Assembly: GCA_025370845.1 (NCBI GenBank)
Contig: JAMXFF010000031.1
Coordinates: forward strand, 1-64,000
Source of the DNA: Laspinema palackyanum D2a
GTDB lineage: Bacteria > Cyanobacteriota > Cyanobacteriia > Cyanobacteriales > Laspinemataceae
Reading direction: 5' to 3'
DNA length: 64,000 bases
In this document: positions 1 through 9,839 of the stretch, piece after piece
How positions within the stretch are numbered: the stretch's first letter is position 1
How the letters are laid out: each line of letters begins with the position of its first letter
Program-made: the position numbers and the translations under genes
Notes under the pieces: generated by a model
Seen by the model: only the letters and a program-made list of their open reading frames with translations
Told to the model about the DNA's origin: nothing
Databases searched by the model: none

Positions 1-17
1 AGGCGTTCTCTTCCATT

Positions 18-338
18 TTACATCAGAGAGAACGCCTTTCCTTTTCTCGATTGCCCTTTAGAATGAAACAGCCCTACTTTGGGTTCAGGTAAGGGGAACA
101 ACTCTTCTACTAAAGCACGTCGTTCTTCAAATTGGCTGCGACGGTCCGAGGCGGATACTGCACAAGCATTGGTCGCTAATCGTTTAATCAACCATTGCCA
201 TTTTGATTCAGCCCAACTCATTTCAGCAATATCTGCTGGCGGTACTTTAATTTTTTCTCGCCAAGGGATATAGGCTTCACCGCGCCCTTGAGAAGCGGGA
301 GAAATAACGATTGCTTCCCCGGTCTGCAATTTTAAAAA
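18..338 (-). pseudogene. C-terminal tail of VirD4/TraD coupling protein, cut off by an in-frame stop
   Basis: This stretch continues the coupling-protein frame beyond the TAA at 339-341. Across the stop the frame reads RYLFEPA, stop, FLKLQTGEAIVISPA, and runs about 107 more residues to a stop at 18. The phase is unchanged, so a single substitution (for example GAA to TAA) explains the break and no frameshift is needed. The phrase TGEAIVISP is the kind of beta-strand seen near the end of coupling-protein NTPase domains. The TTG at 327-329 could be an internal start but has no clear ribosome site. It is probably a dead tail. Readthrough or separate translation is possible but not shown. Confidence 0.6.
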
Positions 339-1850
339 TTAGGCCGGTTCAAACAGATAACGTTTTTGAAAATTTTGATTCCAGCTCCGGGAAGTTCCTC
401 CCTTAGAACGGCTGCGAGATTTTGAAGTGATTTCAATCTCTTCTTCCCCCAAGTAATCAGCAAAAAATTTGGCTGATTCTCCATCTTGGGGATTGAAAAT
501 AAATTTGGTTCCCGTCGCTCCGATGATAGCACGAGATAATTCTCGTCCATAGCTTTTTTGGAGTTGCGCTAAATTCTGAAATCCTAACAGCCCCACAAAC
601 CCATCTTCCCGGTTTTCATTCAACCAGTTGACAATATTGGGCAAATACAAAGTAGGCAATTCATCCAAGGCGACAACTAAAGGGTCAATCCGGGGAGTCG
701 TGCGAGCCACATTGCGAGAGATAATTAAATGTAACATAGCTGCCAACAAAGGACCGACAATATCTCGGTTGTTACGGTCTAGCCCAAAAACAACCAATTG
801 TTTACCTTCCAAATCCAAGGGTAACGAAGTTTGTCCACAAAATGCGCCAATAAAATCTCGCTTTAGAAAGCGTTGAAACATTCGTTGGGCTGTCCCTACA
901 ATTCCTGCGACCGTTTTCTCCGAATCCTTCACACTAATGACTTGAGATAAAGGTCGAGAAGTCCACACCTTTAATTTGGATTGAGAGGCCAATTCTAAAC
1001 GAGCAGGCAGGTTGCTTAAACTCAAAAGTGCTTGAGCCGTCATCAAATCACAATATTCAGGTTTACCCGTTAACTCTCCCACGGCTTTAGTCACGAGCAA
1101 AATCCCTTCGACTAAAGAATCTCCCGCCTCTTCAAAAAATTTATCTGAACTCGCTTGACCCCCACTTCGGTCAAAATTGCGACTGACGACTTGGGCAAAT
1201 TGACCCGCTACCACCGCATCTTCCGAATCCGATAAAAAATCCAACGGATTACAGGTTTCTGATTCAGGGAAACCCGGGGCAAACACCCGCAGGTTATATC
1301 CCCGCTTAATCGCATAAGCAGCCGCCCGGGAAGTCTGCGCCGGATATTTAAAGTCGTACAAAACTACGGGAAACCCCTGATCTAGGGCCGAACGGATAGC
1401 CGGGTCGATCGCACTGAAGGTTTTGCCGCTCCCTGGGGCACCACTAATGGCAACCCCACGCTGAACATCGGGAAGATACAGAGTTTTGTTAGCAGAACCC
1501 CTCAACCCCAATTTTTTAGGGGTTTTCTCAGCAATTCCTTGAGAGTGCCAAATTTTTTGCCATTGCGATCGCATCGCCGCAGGCGTCCCAATATATAAAG
1601 CGGCTTGGTTGCGCCGGGGGGATTTAATTTGGGTTTGGGCTTTTTTACGAGCATTCGCTCTCTCACGAGCGCCACCCCAATACCCGCTGGCAATTCGACC
1701 CGCCTTTTTGCCGTTGCTCATCCATTGGACCAAGACAATCGCCGCTGCACAACCGAGCAACACCAATCCGGTGGTCCCTTGAAAGTTTTGTTTTAATGCC
1801 TGAACAGTGTGAGAAATCGGACTCGTGGAACTGCCTTGACTGGTTGACAT
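339..1850 (-). CDS. virD4: VirD4/TraD-family type IV coupling protein (truncated)
   Basis: This is the inner-membrane ATPase that hands the relaxosome to the type IV secretion channel. The N-terminus has one hydrophobic segment (about residues 25-45, GLVLLGCAAAIVLVQW). Walker A is GAPGSGKTFS in the first third, with LYDFKYP after it. A Walker B-like LVVALDELP follows, then GLLGFQNLAQLQ and IIGATGTKFIFNPQD, all typical of TraG/TraD/VirD4 proteins. The sequence ends prematurely at YLFEPA because of an in-frame TAA; the rest of the domain lies in 18-338. It is the last gene of the secretion operon, 13 bases after the 187-aa gene. The key ATPase motifs are upstream of the stop, but loss of about 107 residues probably impairs it. 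Confidence 0.82.
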   Translation of the reverse strand: MSTSQGSSTSPISHTVQALKQNFQGTTGLVLLGCAAAIVLVQWMSNGKKAGRIASGYWGGARERANARKKAQTQIKSPRRNQAALYIGTPAAMRSQWQKIWHSQGIAEKTPKKLGLRGSANKTLYLPDVQRGVAISGAPGSGKTFSAIDPAIRSALDQGFPVVLYDFKYPAQTSRAAAYAIKRGYNLRVFAPGFPESETCNPLDFLSDSEDAVVAGQFAQVVSRNFDRSGGQASSDKFFEEAGDSLVEGILLVTKAVGELTGKPEYCDLMTAQALLSLSNLPARLELASQSKLKVWTSRPLSQVISVKDSEKTVAGIVGTAQRMFQRFLKRDFIGAFCGQTSLPLDLEGKQLVVFGLDRNNRDIVGPLLAAMLHLIISRNVARTTPRIDPLVVALDELPTLYLPNIVNWLNENREDGFVGLLGFQNLAQLQKSYGRELSRAIIGATGTKFIFNPQDGESAKFFADYLGEEEIEITSKSRSRSKGGTSRSWNQNFQKRYLFEPA

Positions 1851-1863
1851 GATTGGACCTCAT

Positions 1864-2427
1864 TTATTCAGAAGGGTTGCGGGCCATCAAAGAATGGTTG
1901 ATGCGAACTAACTGCGCCCCTTGATAGCAATACAAATTACTGACCTGCACCCTCTGGCTTTGGGGCTGATTGATCCTTAAACAGGGAAACCCTTCTTGGG
2001 AATAGCGCCGGACCCCCTCAAATGCAGATTCTTCCGATAAAGGCGCATCGAGCAATCCACTGAAAACTCTCTGTTGCCTGGGAGTGTAGATCGCATACAA
2101 ACACCCGACTTCCCCGCATAACCCTTGGGTGCGAAAATCGAAAATGTACAATGGATGGCGGCGATCGCGCCCGGGAATGACCCTTACCCATAAAGAATTT
2201 TCGTCAAGGGCCAATTCGCCTTCCCCCGGTTGATAATTGGCATGAATCACTGTGGAAATAAATTGCCGGTCCAACAAGGTCGTTGCTTGTTGCCAACTTG
2301 CATTTACTGAGGGATGACCCACTGGGAAGAAGAAGGCAAAGGCGATCGCCACCAGCACAGCGATACCCGCCAGTAATTTCCACGAGTGTTTAAATTGGGT
2401 AAAATATTTCACAACCGTTGTCCTCAA
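1864..2427 (-). CDS. Membrane-anchored protein of the secretion operon, function unknown
   Basis: A 187-aa protein with a single hydrophobic segment near residues 18-36 (LLAGIAVLVAIAFAFFF), then a soluble, presumably extracytoplasmic domain containing four cysteines (LCGEVGCLY, FPCLRI, NLYCYQG) that could form disulfides. I do not recognise the family. The start ATG overlaps the stop of the preceding 626-aa gene (ATGA type), which implies translational coupling. Its place between exported components and the coupling protein suggests an accessory role in the conjugation apparatus; that is inference from context. Confidence 0.7.
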   Translation of the reverse strand: MRTTVVKYFTQFKHSWKLLAGIAVLVAIAFAFFFPVGHPSVNASWQQATTLLDRQFISTVIHANYQPGEGELALDENSLWVRVIPGRDRRHPLYIFDFRTQGLCGEVGCLYAIYTPRQQRVFSGLLDAPLSEESAFEGVRRYSQEGFPCLRINQPQSQRVQVSNLYCYQGAQLVRINHSLMARNPSE

Positions 2428-4304
2428 CTACGACAATTCATTTGTTGATAGGCCGAGCGATATCCAGCGGCAACTCGGGTGCTGTGATCCGCAACGGTGT
2501 TGCCAAAACTGTCAACCGCTAAGGAATCGATAGGAATCGCAGCACCGGCAAAGTAGAGTTGAGCGACCCTTTCGATGAGCCGATCGCCGCTGAAGGGTCG
2601 AACAGTCACCGGGTCAATTTGGGAAGCGCTTCGCTCAATCAACCCCATCGCAGTTTCAAGAAATGCGCTATCAAAGACAGCGGTGGACAACCCAGCCTCG
2701 GGGTTACCTAAATCGGCTCCACCGCCATGAGCAGCGATCGCCTGCTTTAAAGAAGGGTGGTTAGCAGGCATCCGGTACGGTCCCACCCGTTCAACGCATT
2801 CTCCTGAGCGACAAGATTGGGAATCAATAGCAGCAGAAGATTGCACCACCTGGCTGAATGCAGTCCCCAAGGCATCCATTACCACTCCTTGATAAGTGCG
2901 ATCGCAGCTTTTGGTGGGGGTGGGGAGCCAAGATTGAACCGATGGATTCGCCAACATCTCGTTCGTAGGCGCAGAAAACTCCCCCGACACTGAGAGGGAA
3001 CCCGAACCCACACCGGAACTTACGGAAAGAGCAGGCAACAGTTGACCCAGCAAGACAGAATCACGTTCATTGACCGTCATCAGAGGGACTGGACCCATAA
3101 AATAAGGGGTACAACCCAACTCGGCCATACAAACCCGAAAAAATAAAGTCAACTCAGCGGTCCCGTCCTTCTCCGAAACATCCCAAAGCACCACCTTAAA
3201 GGGCCATTCGCCGGTTTCTCCAAACAAAAACCGTCCCGTGGGTTCCATTCCCCCATTCACCGTAGCTAAGGGACCATGCCCGCCCCGCACCTGCTGGTAC
3301 TTCCCACTGATCCACTGTTTGCCATGAACAGCGGGATTGCCCGCTAATTCGATATGGGCGCATTCACTCTCACAAGGGACATTAAAGCCTTCCACATCAG
3401 AGCCACTTACTGTATTTCTGCGGTTTTTTTCCTGGGGACCTAGAGCAATATCTACCGTGGCAATCATGGGTCCAGCTGCTTGAATACCGTTGGGACTCAA
3501 CTCATTGAGAGGGACAGAGGATAACCCAGGCACATCGGCGATCGTGACTGCTTCCCAATTATTTAAGTTGCCCAAAGTCGTCAAGGCTAAATTAGGAATA
3601 TCCTGAATGTTATAGTTTTCTAAGGGTAAAGAACTCAAGGATAAAGAGTCTAAATGGGGAGAATTCAATAAAAATTCTCCAAAAGGTTGCTCCGGGTCGA
3701 AACCCACCTGCCCATTTACATCAGAAGCAACATAACTTACCAATTGCGCCGAATAGCCTTGAGCCAGACCTAGGTTAAGGTTCTCATTATCGCTCCTGAG
3801 TTCGGAAACCAGCAAATCATAAACCGGAGGAATTTGGGACAAAGGGAATTTAGCTAGATCTGGCACTGCACTCACTAAACTTTTTAAAGTTTGAAGCCGG
3901 ATAGCTCCAAATTGAGCTAGGGTAACTTCTTGTAAATTCAAATTACTTCTTGGTGCAATTTCGCCTAAATTTTTCTCTTGAATTCGCAAGGATTGGCGAA
4001 AGTCACCCAAAGTTAACACCTGCGCGATTGGCGTTCCTACTTGCCATTCACGATAGGGGTCATATTCAGATTGCTGTAGCAGGTCTGGACTAACGATAAG
4101 CCTGCCCCCTTGGCTTATCGGCGGCAGAGAACCAAACGTAATTTCCCCCCAGTTTGGAATTTGGGTTTGATTCCAAGTTAGGGTAGGAACGCCGGTAGTT
4201 TGAGCATTGAGTCCAGGTAATAACATCCCGCTGATAAATAACAACAAAGCCAGTCCAGTTAAAGCCCAGTAGCCAAATCGGATGGGTTTACTTATTTTGT
4301 TCAT
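2424..4304 (-). CDS. Exported protein of the conjugation operon, function unknown
   Basis: A 626-aa protein with a clear signal peptide (positive start, then GYWALTGLALLLFISGMLLP, likely cleavage after LNAQ). The first half has leucine-rich irregular repeats (SLSSLPLENYNIQDIPNLALTT is one stretch, split here only as example). The second half has many cysteines and phrases such as GPLATVNGGMEP and MGPVPLMTVNERD. I cannot assign a family. It is co-transcribed with VirB-like genes and coupled to the next gene, so it is probably a periplasmic or surface part of the transfer machine. A VirB7/TraN-like adhesin role is possible but not supported by any motif I recognise. Confidence 0.7.
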   Translation of the reverse strand: MNKISKPIRFGYWALTGLALLLFISGMLLPGLNAQTTGVPTLTWNQTQIPNWGEITFGSLPPISQGGRLIVSPDLLQQSEYDPYREWQVGTPIAQVLTLGDFRQSLRIQEKNLGEIAPRSNLNLQEVTLAQFGAIRLQTLKSLVSAVPDLAKFPLSQIPPVYDLLVSELRSDNENLNLGLAQGYSAQLVSYVASDVNGQVGFDPEQPFGEFLLNSPHLDSLSLSSLPLENYNIQDIPNLALTTLGNLNNWEAVTIADVPGLSSVPLNELSPNGIQAAGPMIATVDIALGPQEKNRRNTVSGSDVEGFNVPCESECAHIELAGNPAVHGKQWISGKYQQVRGGHGPLATVNGGMEPTGRFLFGETGEWPFKVVLWDVSEKDGTAELTLFFRVCMAELGCTPYFMGPVPLMTVNERDSVLLGQLLPALSVSSGVGSGSLSVSGEFSAPTNEMLANPSVQSWLPTPTKSCDRTYQGVVMDALGTAFSQVVQSSAAIDSQSCRSGECVERVGPYRMPANHPSLKQAIAAHGGGADLGNPEAGLSTAVFDSAFLETAMGLIERSASQIDPVTVRPFSGDRLIERVAQLYFAGAAIPIDSLAVDSFGNTVADHSTRVAAGYRSAYQQMNCRS

Positions 4305-4454
4305 GGCACTTTTCTACAATATTTATCCAAAAGTTTGCTATTTAAGACCCTGAATTATGAAAAAATTTATGTTAGATTGGGTCAGTTAAGGCTGAATCAT
4401 TGAGCAAAGTAAGTTTTCTAAACGGGTCACTTCGCTCAACTTAACCGTTGCTCT

Positions 4455-5285
4455 TTAAGAGCCGAAAGCCGATTGAGTTATCAACAGAGTAGTCTGTCCC
4501 GTCTCAATCACCGCACTATCTGACCCACCCAGGTGTAACAACCGCTCAATGAGTGCATCAGAAATCCCGACTGCCCTTGCCGCATTCTCTGGAAATTGAC
4601 CCTCCTCAACTCGGTTAATAAAATCATTTAACCGTTGGTCTAAAGCCCCATTAATTTCTAATAGCTGTTGATTTTGCGCCGTCATCACCCCACGCTTAAA
4701 CTGTTGCAAATCAAAATTTTCAAAAGTAGAAGTCAACTGAAGGTATTGTGACGGCGACTGATTCATGCTCCCGTCAAAGATGGATAAATGATTAATAGAT
4801 TCAGGCGCGGGCGAATCTAACTCAATTTTCACAACTGAATAAGAAGGAGTCTCACTGGGATATAACCGGAAAACATATACATTAGAACTCCCCTGCGTTG
4901 TCTGAGTGATTAACGTCAACAAAGAATCCTGTGCAGGAGGCAAACCTGGAAAATCAATCGCTTCAATGCGTCTTAGATGGACGACTCGCGCACCAGGCCG
5001 ATCGCAGCTTTGGTTATTTAATCCCTCCAAACAGCCATCCACATCGACCGTGGCGAAGGACGGATTATCCAACCACACTTTTTTGATAACCTCGCCGGTG
5101 GGAATGACACTGATATTTACCCCTTGACCTGGGATTAAGCCAATGGAGACTGGCGCGTCTACTTCACCTCGGGCGGATGAAGCTGGCACGCGCAAAATTC
5201 CCGATGCAATCGCTTTTGTCGAGAGTCCAACCAGCAACCCAACGAATAAAACACTTCCTACGATTTGATGCCAATGCTTTTTCAT
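4455..5285 (-). CDS. Putative VirB9/TraK-like periplasmic component
   Basis: A 276-aa protein with a signal peptide (MKKHWHQIVGSVLFVGLLVG, cleavage near AIAS). The N-terminal half is beta-rich, with GQGVNISVIPTGEVIKKVWL, then VVHLRRIEAIDF, then SLLTLITQTTQGSSNVYVFRL. This order resembles the secretin-like N-terminal fold of VirB9/TraK, where the protein binds the outer-membrane ring. It starts only 3 bases after the VirB10-like gene, and VirB9 and VirB10 normally work as partners. The C-terminal half is helical and unassigned. The family call rests on strand pattern, length and neighbourhood, not on a diagnostic motif. Confidence 0.55.
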   Translation of the reverse strand: MKKHWHQIVGSVLFVGLLVGLSTKAIASGILRVPASSARGEVDAPVSIGLIPGQGVNISVIPTGEVIKKVWLDNPSFATVDVDGCLEGLNNQSCDRPGARVVHLRRIEAIDFPGLPPAQDSLLTLITQTTQGSSNVYVFRLYPSETPSYSVVKIELDSPAPESINHLSIFDGSMNQSPSQYLQLTSTFENFDLQQFKRGVMTAQNQQLLEINGALDQRLNDFINRVEEGQFPENAARAVGISDALIERLLHLGGSDSAVIETGQTTLLITQSAFGS

Positions 5286-5288
5286 TAA

Positions 5289-7235
5289 TTATCTAAATTG
5301 AAAAGTACCGTGGACAAACAGAGTAACGGGGGTACCCGCTTCAACCATCCATAGGGGTGATTGCTGCTCCAATTGTTCTAATGCCAAGCGTTCCCGCTCC
5401 TCCAAGCGTTGGGAAAGAGCGCCCAACCCCCCAGATAAAGTAGCGCCGGTGATAGATTGCCATCCCCCCCGCCGTTGCGAGCGAGAATACTGAGTAGAGG
5501 AAAAACTACCCGAGGACGAAAACTGCTCCATGACATCCGGTTGGCTCAGGACATCCCCCACTTGGGCTAAGGCCCCGACTGCAAAAGCTCTAGCATCCCG
5601 ATTTGCTATGCCCTGGGAAGAGGCTGAGCGTTGTCTGGCAATCAAGGGTTGTCCGTCCTCCCCTTGAATCGATAATACGGAGGGAGGCAGCCGGTATTCT
5701 TGATGCCCATCCACCAAGGCAATTGCTGTGGCCTCAACTACGCCATTCGAGGCGATTGCTTTTGCTTCAAAGATGACCCGAGTCCCGACTGGGAATAACA
5801 CGGTTCCATCAGTCGAGCTTAAGGGTGCAGTCAGTTTGACAACGAATAGATTTGATGACCCCTCAGAAGGATTTACCCATACAGATGTCAGCAACTCCCC
5901 CGAGAGCGATCGGCCAATCTGTAACTGATTCTGAGCAAGCGTCCCATTCAGCAACGCAGGGGCAACTCTACCCGCAGAGGAGGACTTTACTCCGGCCTCG
6001 GTTTGGAGTTGATTTGCTTGAAATGTTATCCCCATTTCATCGGGAGCATTTGCAAGCTGAAAAGTATCCTGTATTACGGGCTTTGCCGTTAGGATATTTT
6101 GTTCTTCGGGTAAGGGTTGTACTCTAGGGGCTGCTGCTAAAATATTTTGTTCTTCGGGTAAGAGTTGCGACCCCTCAGACGAAGGTTGTACCAACTCAGC
6201 GATCGGGATATCATCCACCGAAGCTACTTCAGAGGGGTCTTCTAAGTGAGACATTTCCGGAACCGATATCTGACCATAAGAACCCAAAGCTCCCAGCAAA
6301 GCATACTGCTGCATGGGGTCGATCGCCTCGGGAACCGGACCTCTTTGCGATTCCAGAATGGGTTCAGGTTCCCGGATGGGTTCAGGTTTCTGAATGGGTT
6401 CAGGTTCCCGGATAGGTTCAGGCTCCGGGATGGGTTCAGGTTCCCGAATGGGTTCGGGTTTCCGAATAGGTTCGGGCTCCGGGATGGGTTCGGGTTCCCG
6501 GATAGGTTCAGTCCGAGGAGTTGCAGGCCGAACCGATTGAACGGGTCTGACTGCCGGTGGTGGTGGAGATGGGGCAGGTGGTGAAGAGGGTCGAGGGGAG
6601 ATTGAGGTTACCTCCGGTTCAGGTAAGTCTGAGCGTTCCTCCGCATCTTGTTCTCCACCCGGTAAAGTTTCTGGAGACTCTACAGCCGTTGGAACGGCTT
6701 CTCGACGGCGCTGGGACCAGTCCTCCAGTTGCTCAGATTGTCGCCCAAGCGCCAATTGAGTTTTCAATTCCCCAATTTCATTTTCAGAACCATCAGAATT
6801 AGACGGGGTGGCGACCGATTCCTTAGCGGACTCTTTTGTGGAGGAGGGCGCGCGACCAATGGGAGTATTCATCACTCCATTCAAAAAAATTGCCCCCATT
6901 GCAAATAAGACAGCCATCATCAATCCAACTGCGCCAAATTTAGCAAAAGGATTGCCCGAAAAGGTGGGTTTAGTTGAGTTGTTATGAGGATTGTCGTCAC
7001 TTTCTATCAAGTCTTGGGCCGTAATCCCCAACTCTCCTGATTCCTCATCATCCCTTAAATTAACGGAAGGGGGAAAGGTTTCCATGATAACTTCATCCTG
7101 AATTTTAGGTCCAGTAACAGAAGTATCAACCTCCGGATTAAGCTCAAATAGTTTGGCGATTTCTTCTTCACTCCATAAGGGTACCGCCCTGTCAAACATC
7201 TCGTCTATTGAGTTAGATGGGTTATTGGATTTCAT
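5289..7235 (-). CDS. virB10: VirB10/TrbI/TraB-like core complex protein
   Basis: A 648-aa protein with VirB10 architecture. It has a cytoplasmic N-terminus rich in acidic residues, one membrane helix near residues 98-115 ([19 protein letters not shown]), a long Pro/Glu region that includes about ten tandem [RPQ][EK]PEPI units at about residues 230-290, and a C-terminal beta domain ([47 protein letters not shown]). VirB10 spans both membranes and senses ATP use by VirB4 and VirD4. The Pro-rich repeat is the periplasmic extension and is coded by DNA with a tandem 18-base-like periodicity (about 6355-6510). The next gene upstream ends 14 bases away. Confidence 0.75.
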   Translation of the reverse strand: MKSNNPSNSIDEMFDRAVPLWSEEEIAKLFELNPEVDTSVTGPKIQDEVIMETFPPSVNLRDDEESGELGITAQDLIESDDNPHNNSTKPTFSGNPFAKFGAVGLMMAVLFAMGAIFLNGVMNTPIGRAPSSTKESAKESVATPSNSDGSENEIGELKTQLALGRQSEQLEDWSQRRREAVPTAVESPETLPGGEQDAEERSDLPEPEVTSISPRPSSPPAPSPPPPAVRPVQSVRPATPRTEPIREPEPIPEPEPIRKPEPIREPEPIPEPEPIREPEPIQKPEPIREPEPILESQRGPVPEAIDPMQQYALLGALGSYGQISVPEMSHLEDPSEVASVDDIPIAELVQPSSEGSQLLPEEQNILAAAPRVQPLPEEQNILTAKPVIQDTFQLANAPDEMGITFQANQLQTEAGVKSSSAGRVAPALLNGTLAQNQLQIGRSLSGELLTSVWVNPSEGSSNLFVVKLTAPLSSTDGTVLFPVGTRVIFEAKAIASNGVVEATAIALVDGHQEYRLPPSVLSIQGEDGQPLIARQRSASSQGIANRDARAFAVGALAQVGDVLSQPDVMEQFSSSGSFSSTQYSRSQRRGGWQSITGATLSGGLGALSQRLEERERLALEQLEQQSPLWMVEAGTPVTLFVHGTFQFR

Positions 7236-7249
7236 CTTTGAATTCCTCC

Positions 7250-8011
7250 TTAAATATCTCGAATTGCGTAAATTTCCAACCCTCTCTGGCGGATAGTTGA
7301 AATGATAGCTTCAATGCCAGTTTCCGCTAAAGGGGATGTAGGCGGTTCAACTGCCCTTACGAAAATTTCCTTGTTAAAGGGGGTATATTCTCCTAAAGCA
7401 TTATTGTGGTCAAAAAATGCTAAATTAGCTACTAATGTCAATTTCCACTCACCTTCTTGGATTTGTTGAGGAGGACTCAACTCCAAAATTTCCAAAACTA
7501 CTGAGGAACGGTTACGCCAAACCCCAGGAGGCGTTAAATCGGCAATCTGAGTTAACAATTCATTCCGAAAATCGTGGGATAAGGCAAAAGAAGCGTGCCA
7601 AGCTGGGGTCGCTACCAACCGACGCGGACCGCCACTCTTAGCGATATTCATCCCCGAATCAGGCTGGGAAGAGTTGGCCTTTTCACCGGGCAACTGAGGG
7701 AGTTCTCCTGTCCAGGTAAACAACAAACTCATGGTTTCCCGGACAAAGGATTGGATCACTTCTGGGGTGCGCTCCTTTGAATCGATCGCCGCAACTTGAA
7801 TCGCTTCCCCGGTTTGCAATTGCACTAAAGAAGGAGCAGGGCGATCGGCTAATCGGGAGTAGGCTCCGTATAAGACGACTAAAATTCCCAAGGTGACGAT
7901 TTGAAAGCCTAATGTTGTAATGCATAAAATCCCCAAAGCGTCTTTTTTAGAAATTGCGTCACGGTTTCGGGATAAAAACCTCAACGTAGGGTTGGATGTT
8001 TTATTTTCCAT
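7250..8011 (-). CDS. VirB8/TraE-like inner-membrane component
   Basis: A 253-aa protein with a short cytoplasmic N-terminus, a single membrane helix at about residues 26-50 ([21 protein letters not shown]), and a periplasmic domain of about 200 residues with alternating strands ([28 protein letters not shown]). Size, topology and position between the VirB6-like and VirB10-like genes match VirB8/TraE, which helps assemble the transfer channel. The residue-level similarity is weak, so this is a topology-and-context call. Confidence 0.6.
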   Translation of the reverse strand: MENKTSNPTLRFLSRNRDAISKKDALGILCITTLGFQIVTLGILVVLYGAYSRLADRPAPSLVQLQTGEAIQVAAIDSKERTPEVIQSFVRETMSLLFTWTGELPQLPGEKANSSQPDSGMNIAKSGGPRRLVATPAWHASFALSHDFRNELLTQIADLTPPGVWRNRSSVVLEILELSPPQQIQEGEWKLTLVANLAFFDHNNALGEYTPFNKEIFVRAVEPPTSPLAETGIEAIISTIRQRGLEIYAIRDI

Positions 8012-8023
8012 TTTTAGGAGATT

Positions 8024-9046
8024 TTAAGATTTCTTAAGAGGGAAAAAATATTCCAGCCCAAATTTAGCCAATGAAGATAAACTATTGAAAACAGCCATTC
8101 CGGCTCCCGAGGCTAAAATTACGGCTAAAATTGGAGAAAGTAACCCCACCGCAAATGCAAAAATTAAGGGGTCATTTTGCTCGGCTTTGACAATTAAGGT
8201 AGCAACTAATCCGCTAATGATATTAAAACTGAGCTTAACCATTGCCACAGAAAAAAAGCCAGATAGCCATGCCCAAATTGCTTTTTGACCTACCGGAAGT
8301 AAAGAACCCCCTACAGCCAAAGGACCAAGGAGTGCCGTCAATAACCAAGAAATTTCTACAATCCATTGAAAGGCGATCGATAAACTAATCAGTAGCCCTT
8401 TCACGGCAATTTGAAAAATGTTGGTATTCATAAATGCCACGGCATCCGATCCAAAGGTGCTATCAATTATTCGGTCTAAGAGTCCGGTAGGTTGCTCAAC
8501 TTGGGCTGCAATGTCTTCGGCTTGTTCAACTTTTTGCTCAAAACATTGCCGCTGCTGTTGTGGGTCAGCCAATCCAGAACATTGACTCAAAATCGCTCGC
8601 ACAGCATCTTCAGCGGCAGATTCTTCCATCACCTGCTGGTAGGCTTCGGATAAACGGATTGAAGCAGATGTTTGCTCCAGTAAGGATTGATTAACTCCAT
8701 TTAAAATTGAGCGCAATTGCAAGGTAGTGGTTGATAAAACTGCCGCTTGATTGGATAGTAAAATCACAATAACAATCGGCCAAATAATTTGGTCAAATCC
8801 TCGCCAATCTTCTTGGTAGAGCAATGCCCCAAAGGTCTGCACGACCCAAATCATTAAAGTACCAACGGCAAACAAAATTCCCAAGTTAGCAATGCTGACA
8901 TAGAGTCCCCCACCAATTACATCCATCCAAAGCTGATCCATCGCCGCTGAAATGAATTCGGCACCTTGGGCGCTTTGTTCAATAATGGAAGCAGATGATT
9001 GACCTAGATTAGCAATACAATAGAAATTAGCAGTCAAGCTAAACAT
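8024..9046 (-). CDS. VirB6/TrbL-like polytopic channel protein
   Basis: A 340-aa protein with at least five hydrophobic segments: VSIANLGILFAVGTLMIWVV, IIWPIVIVILL, a pair around ISLSIAFQWIVEISWLLTAL, VAMVKLSFNIISGLVATLI, and FAFAVGLLSPILAVILASGAG. A glutamine/cysteine-rich helical loop lies at about residues 125-190. VirB6/TrbL proteins form the inner-membrane part of the channel and have this polytopic layout with a central loop. It sits in the VirB6 position, after the VirB5-like gene and 12 bases before the VirB8-like gene. Confidence 0.65.
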   Translation of the reverse strand: MFSLTANFYCIANLGQSSASIIEQSAQGAEFISAAMDQLWMDVIGGGLYVSIANLGILFAVGTLMIWVVQTFGALLYQEDWRGFDQIIWPIVIVILLSNQAAVLSTTTLQLRSILNGVNQSLLEQTSASIRLSEAYQQVMEESAAEDAVRAILSQCSGLADPQQQRQCFEQKVEQAEDIAAQVEQPTGLLDRIIDSTFGSDAVAFMNTNIFQIAVKGLLISLSIAFQWIVEISWLLTALLGPLAVGGSLLPVGQKAIWAWLSGFFSVAMVKLSFNIISGLVATLIVKAEQNDPLIFAFAVGLLSPILAVILASGAGMAVFNSLSSLAKFGLEYFFPLKKS

Positions 9047-9081
9047 GGTTTTTAAAGACTCATAGACCGATAAAATCGGCT

Positions 9082-9816
9082 TTAGAACAATCGTCCAAAA
9101 CCCGCTGTACGCATCACCTGAAAACTGGCCCCTAATGTTTGAGCATTTTGGGTACGGGTTTGAGTATCTAAGGTCCGAGAAATATTAGAAAGTTGCAAGT
9201 TTTGTAAATCCCCAGACCGATGAACCCGCTGTTGATCGGCATACATACTGCCCAGTAAAGCACCCAGTTCAGTATTTTGCGCGGCAATCCGTTTCATGAC
9301 ATCTTGTGTAGCCTGATCTTGTTGCGCTGCCGTTCCCAGTTGTTGAGATTGTTCGACTGAAGCTTGAATTCTTTCGAGTCGTTGTTCTTGTAAAATCTGC
9401 CCTGATTTAGAAAAAGTTTCTGCAGCCTGTGCTTGGGCTAATTGTCGGTCCACTTCCGTTGCCGCCCACTCAACATCATAGCTAGGATTTTCGTTAGTGA
9501 CTACCTCTTCTAATCTTAAGCGAATTTCCCCAGGATCCGGAATCCCTAACCGTCCTTTTGCATCCTCGACCAGAGCAAAAATATCGGTTTGCACCTGTTC
9601 AGATAAAGAATTAAGCCTTTCTCCAAGGATATCATCCACATAAAATTCTAAGGAGGATAACCTTTGCTTAAATTCTTGAACTATTTCCTGTAAGGGAAAC
9701 TTAAGTAAACTCTGGGAGATTTGAGGCGTTTCTAAGGCATAGGCTGGAGAAACTTCACTCAAAATAGCTACTAAGATGACGGCACGTGGTACAATTAAAT
9801 TGCTGGTGTATTTCAT
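9082..9816 (-). CDS. VirB5/TrbJ-like secreted helical protein
   Basis: A 244-aa protein with a signal peptide ending near SPAYA, followed by an almost wholly helical mature part rich in Gln and Glu (QAQAAETFSKSGQILQEQ; TRTQNAQTLG). VirB5/TrbJ proteins are exported, helical, minor pilus-tip components of about this size, and the gene lies between virB4 and the virB6-like gene as in the Agrobacterium order. The assignment is by fold prediction and synteny. Confidence 0.55.
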   Translation of the reverse strand: MKYTSNLIVPRAVILVAILSEVSPAYALETPQISQSLLKFPLQEIVQEFKQRLSSLEFYVDDILGERLNSLSEQVQTDIFALVEDAKGRLGIPDPGEIRLRLEEVVTNENPSYDVEWAATEVDRQLAQAQAAETFSKSGQILQEQRLERIQASVEQSQQLGTAAQQDQATQDVMKRIAAQNTELGALLGSMYADQQRVHRSGDLQNLQLSNISRTLDTQTRTQNAQTLGASFQVMRTAGFGRLF

Positions 9817-9839
9817 AATATTCTCTACGTTTTCAACTA

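Noticed and set aside
6246..6584. Plus-strand frame with repeated Phe-Arg-Phe-Pro units
   Set aside because: It is the antisense of the Pro/Glu repeat of the VirB10-like gene.
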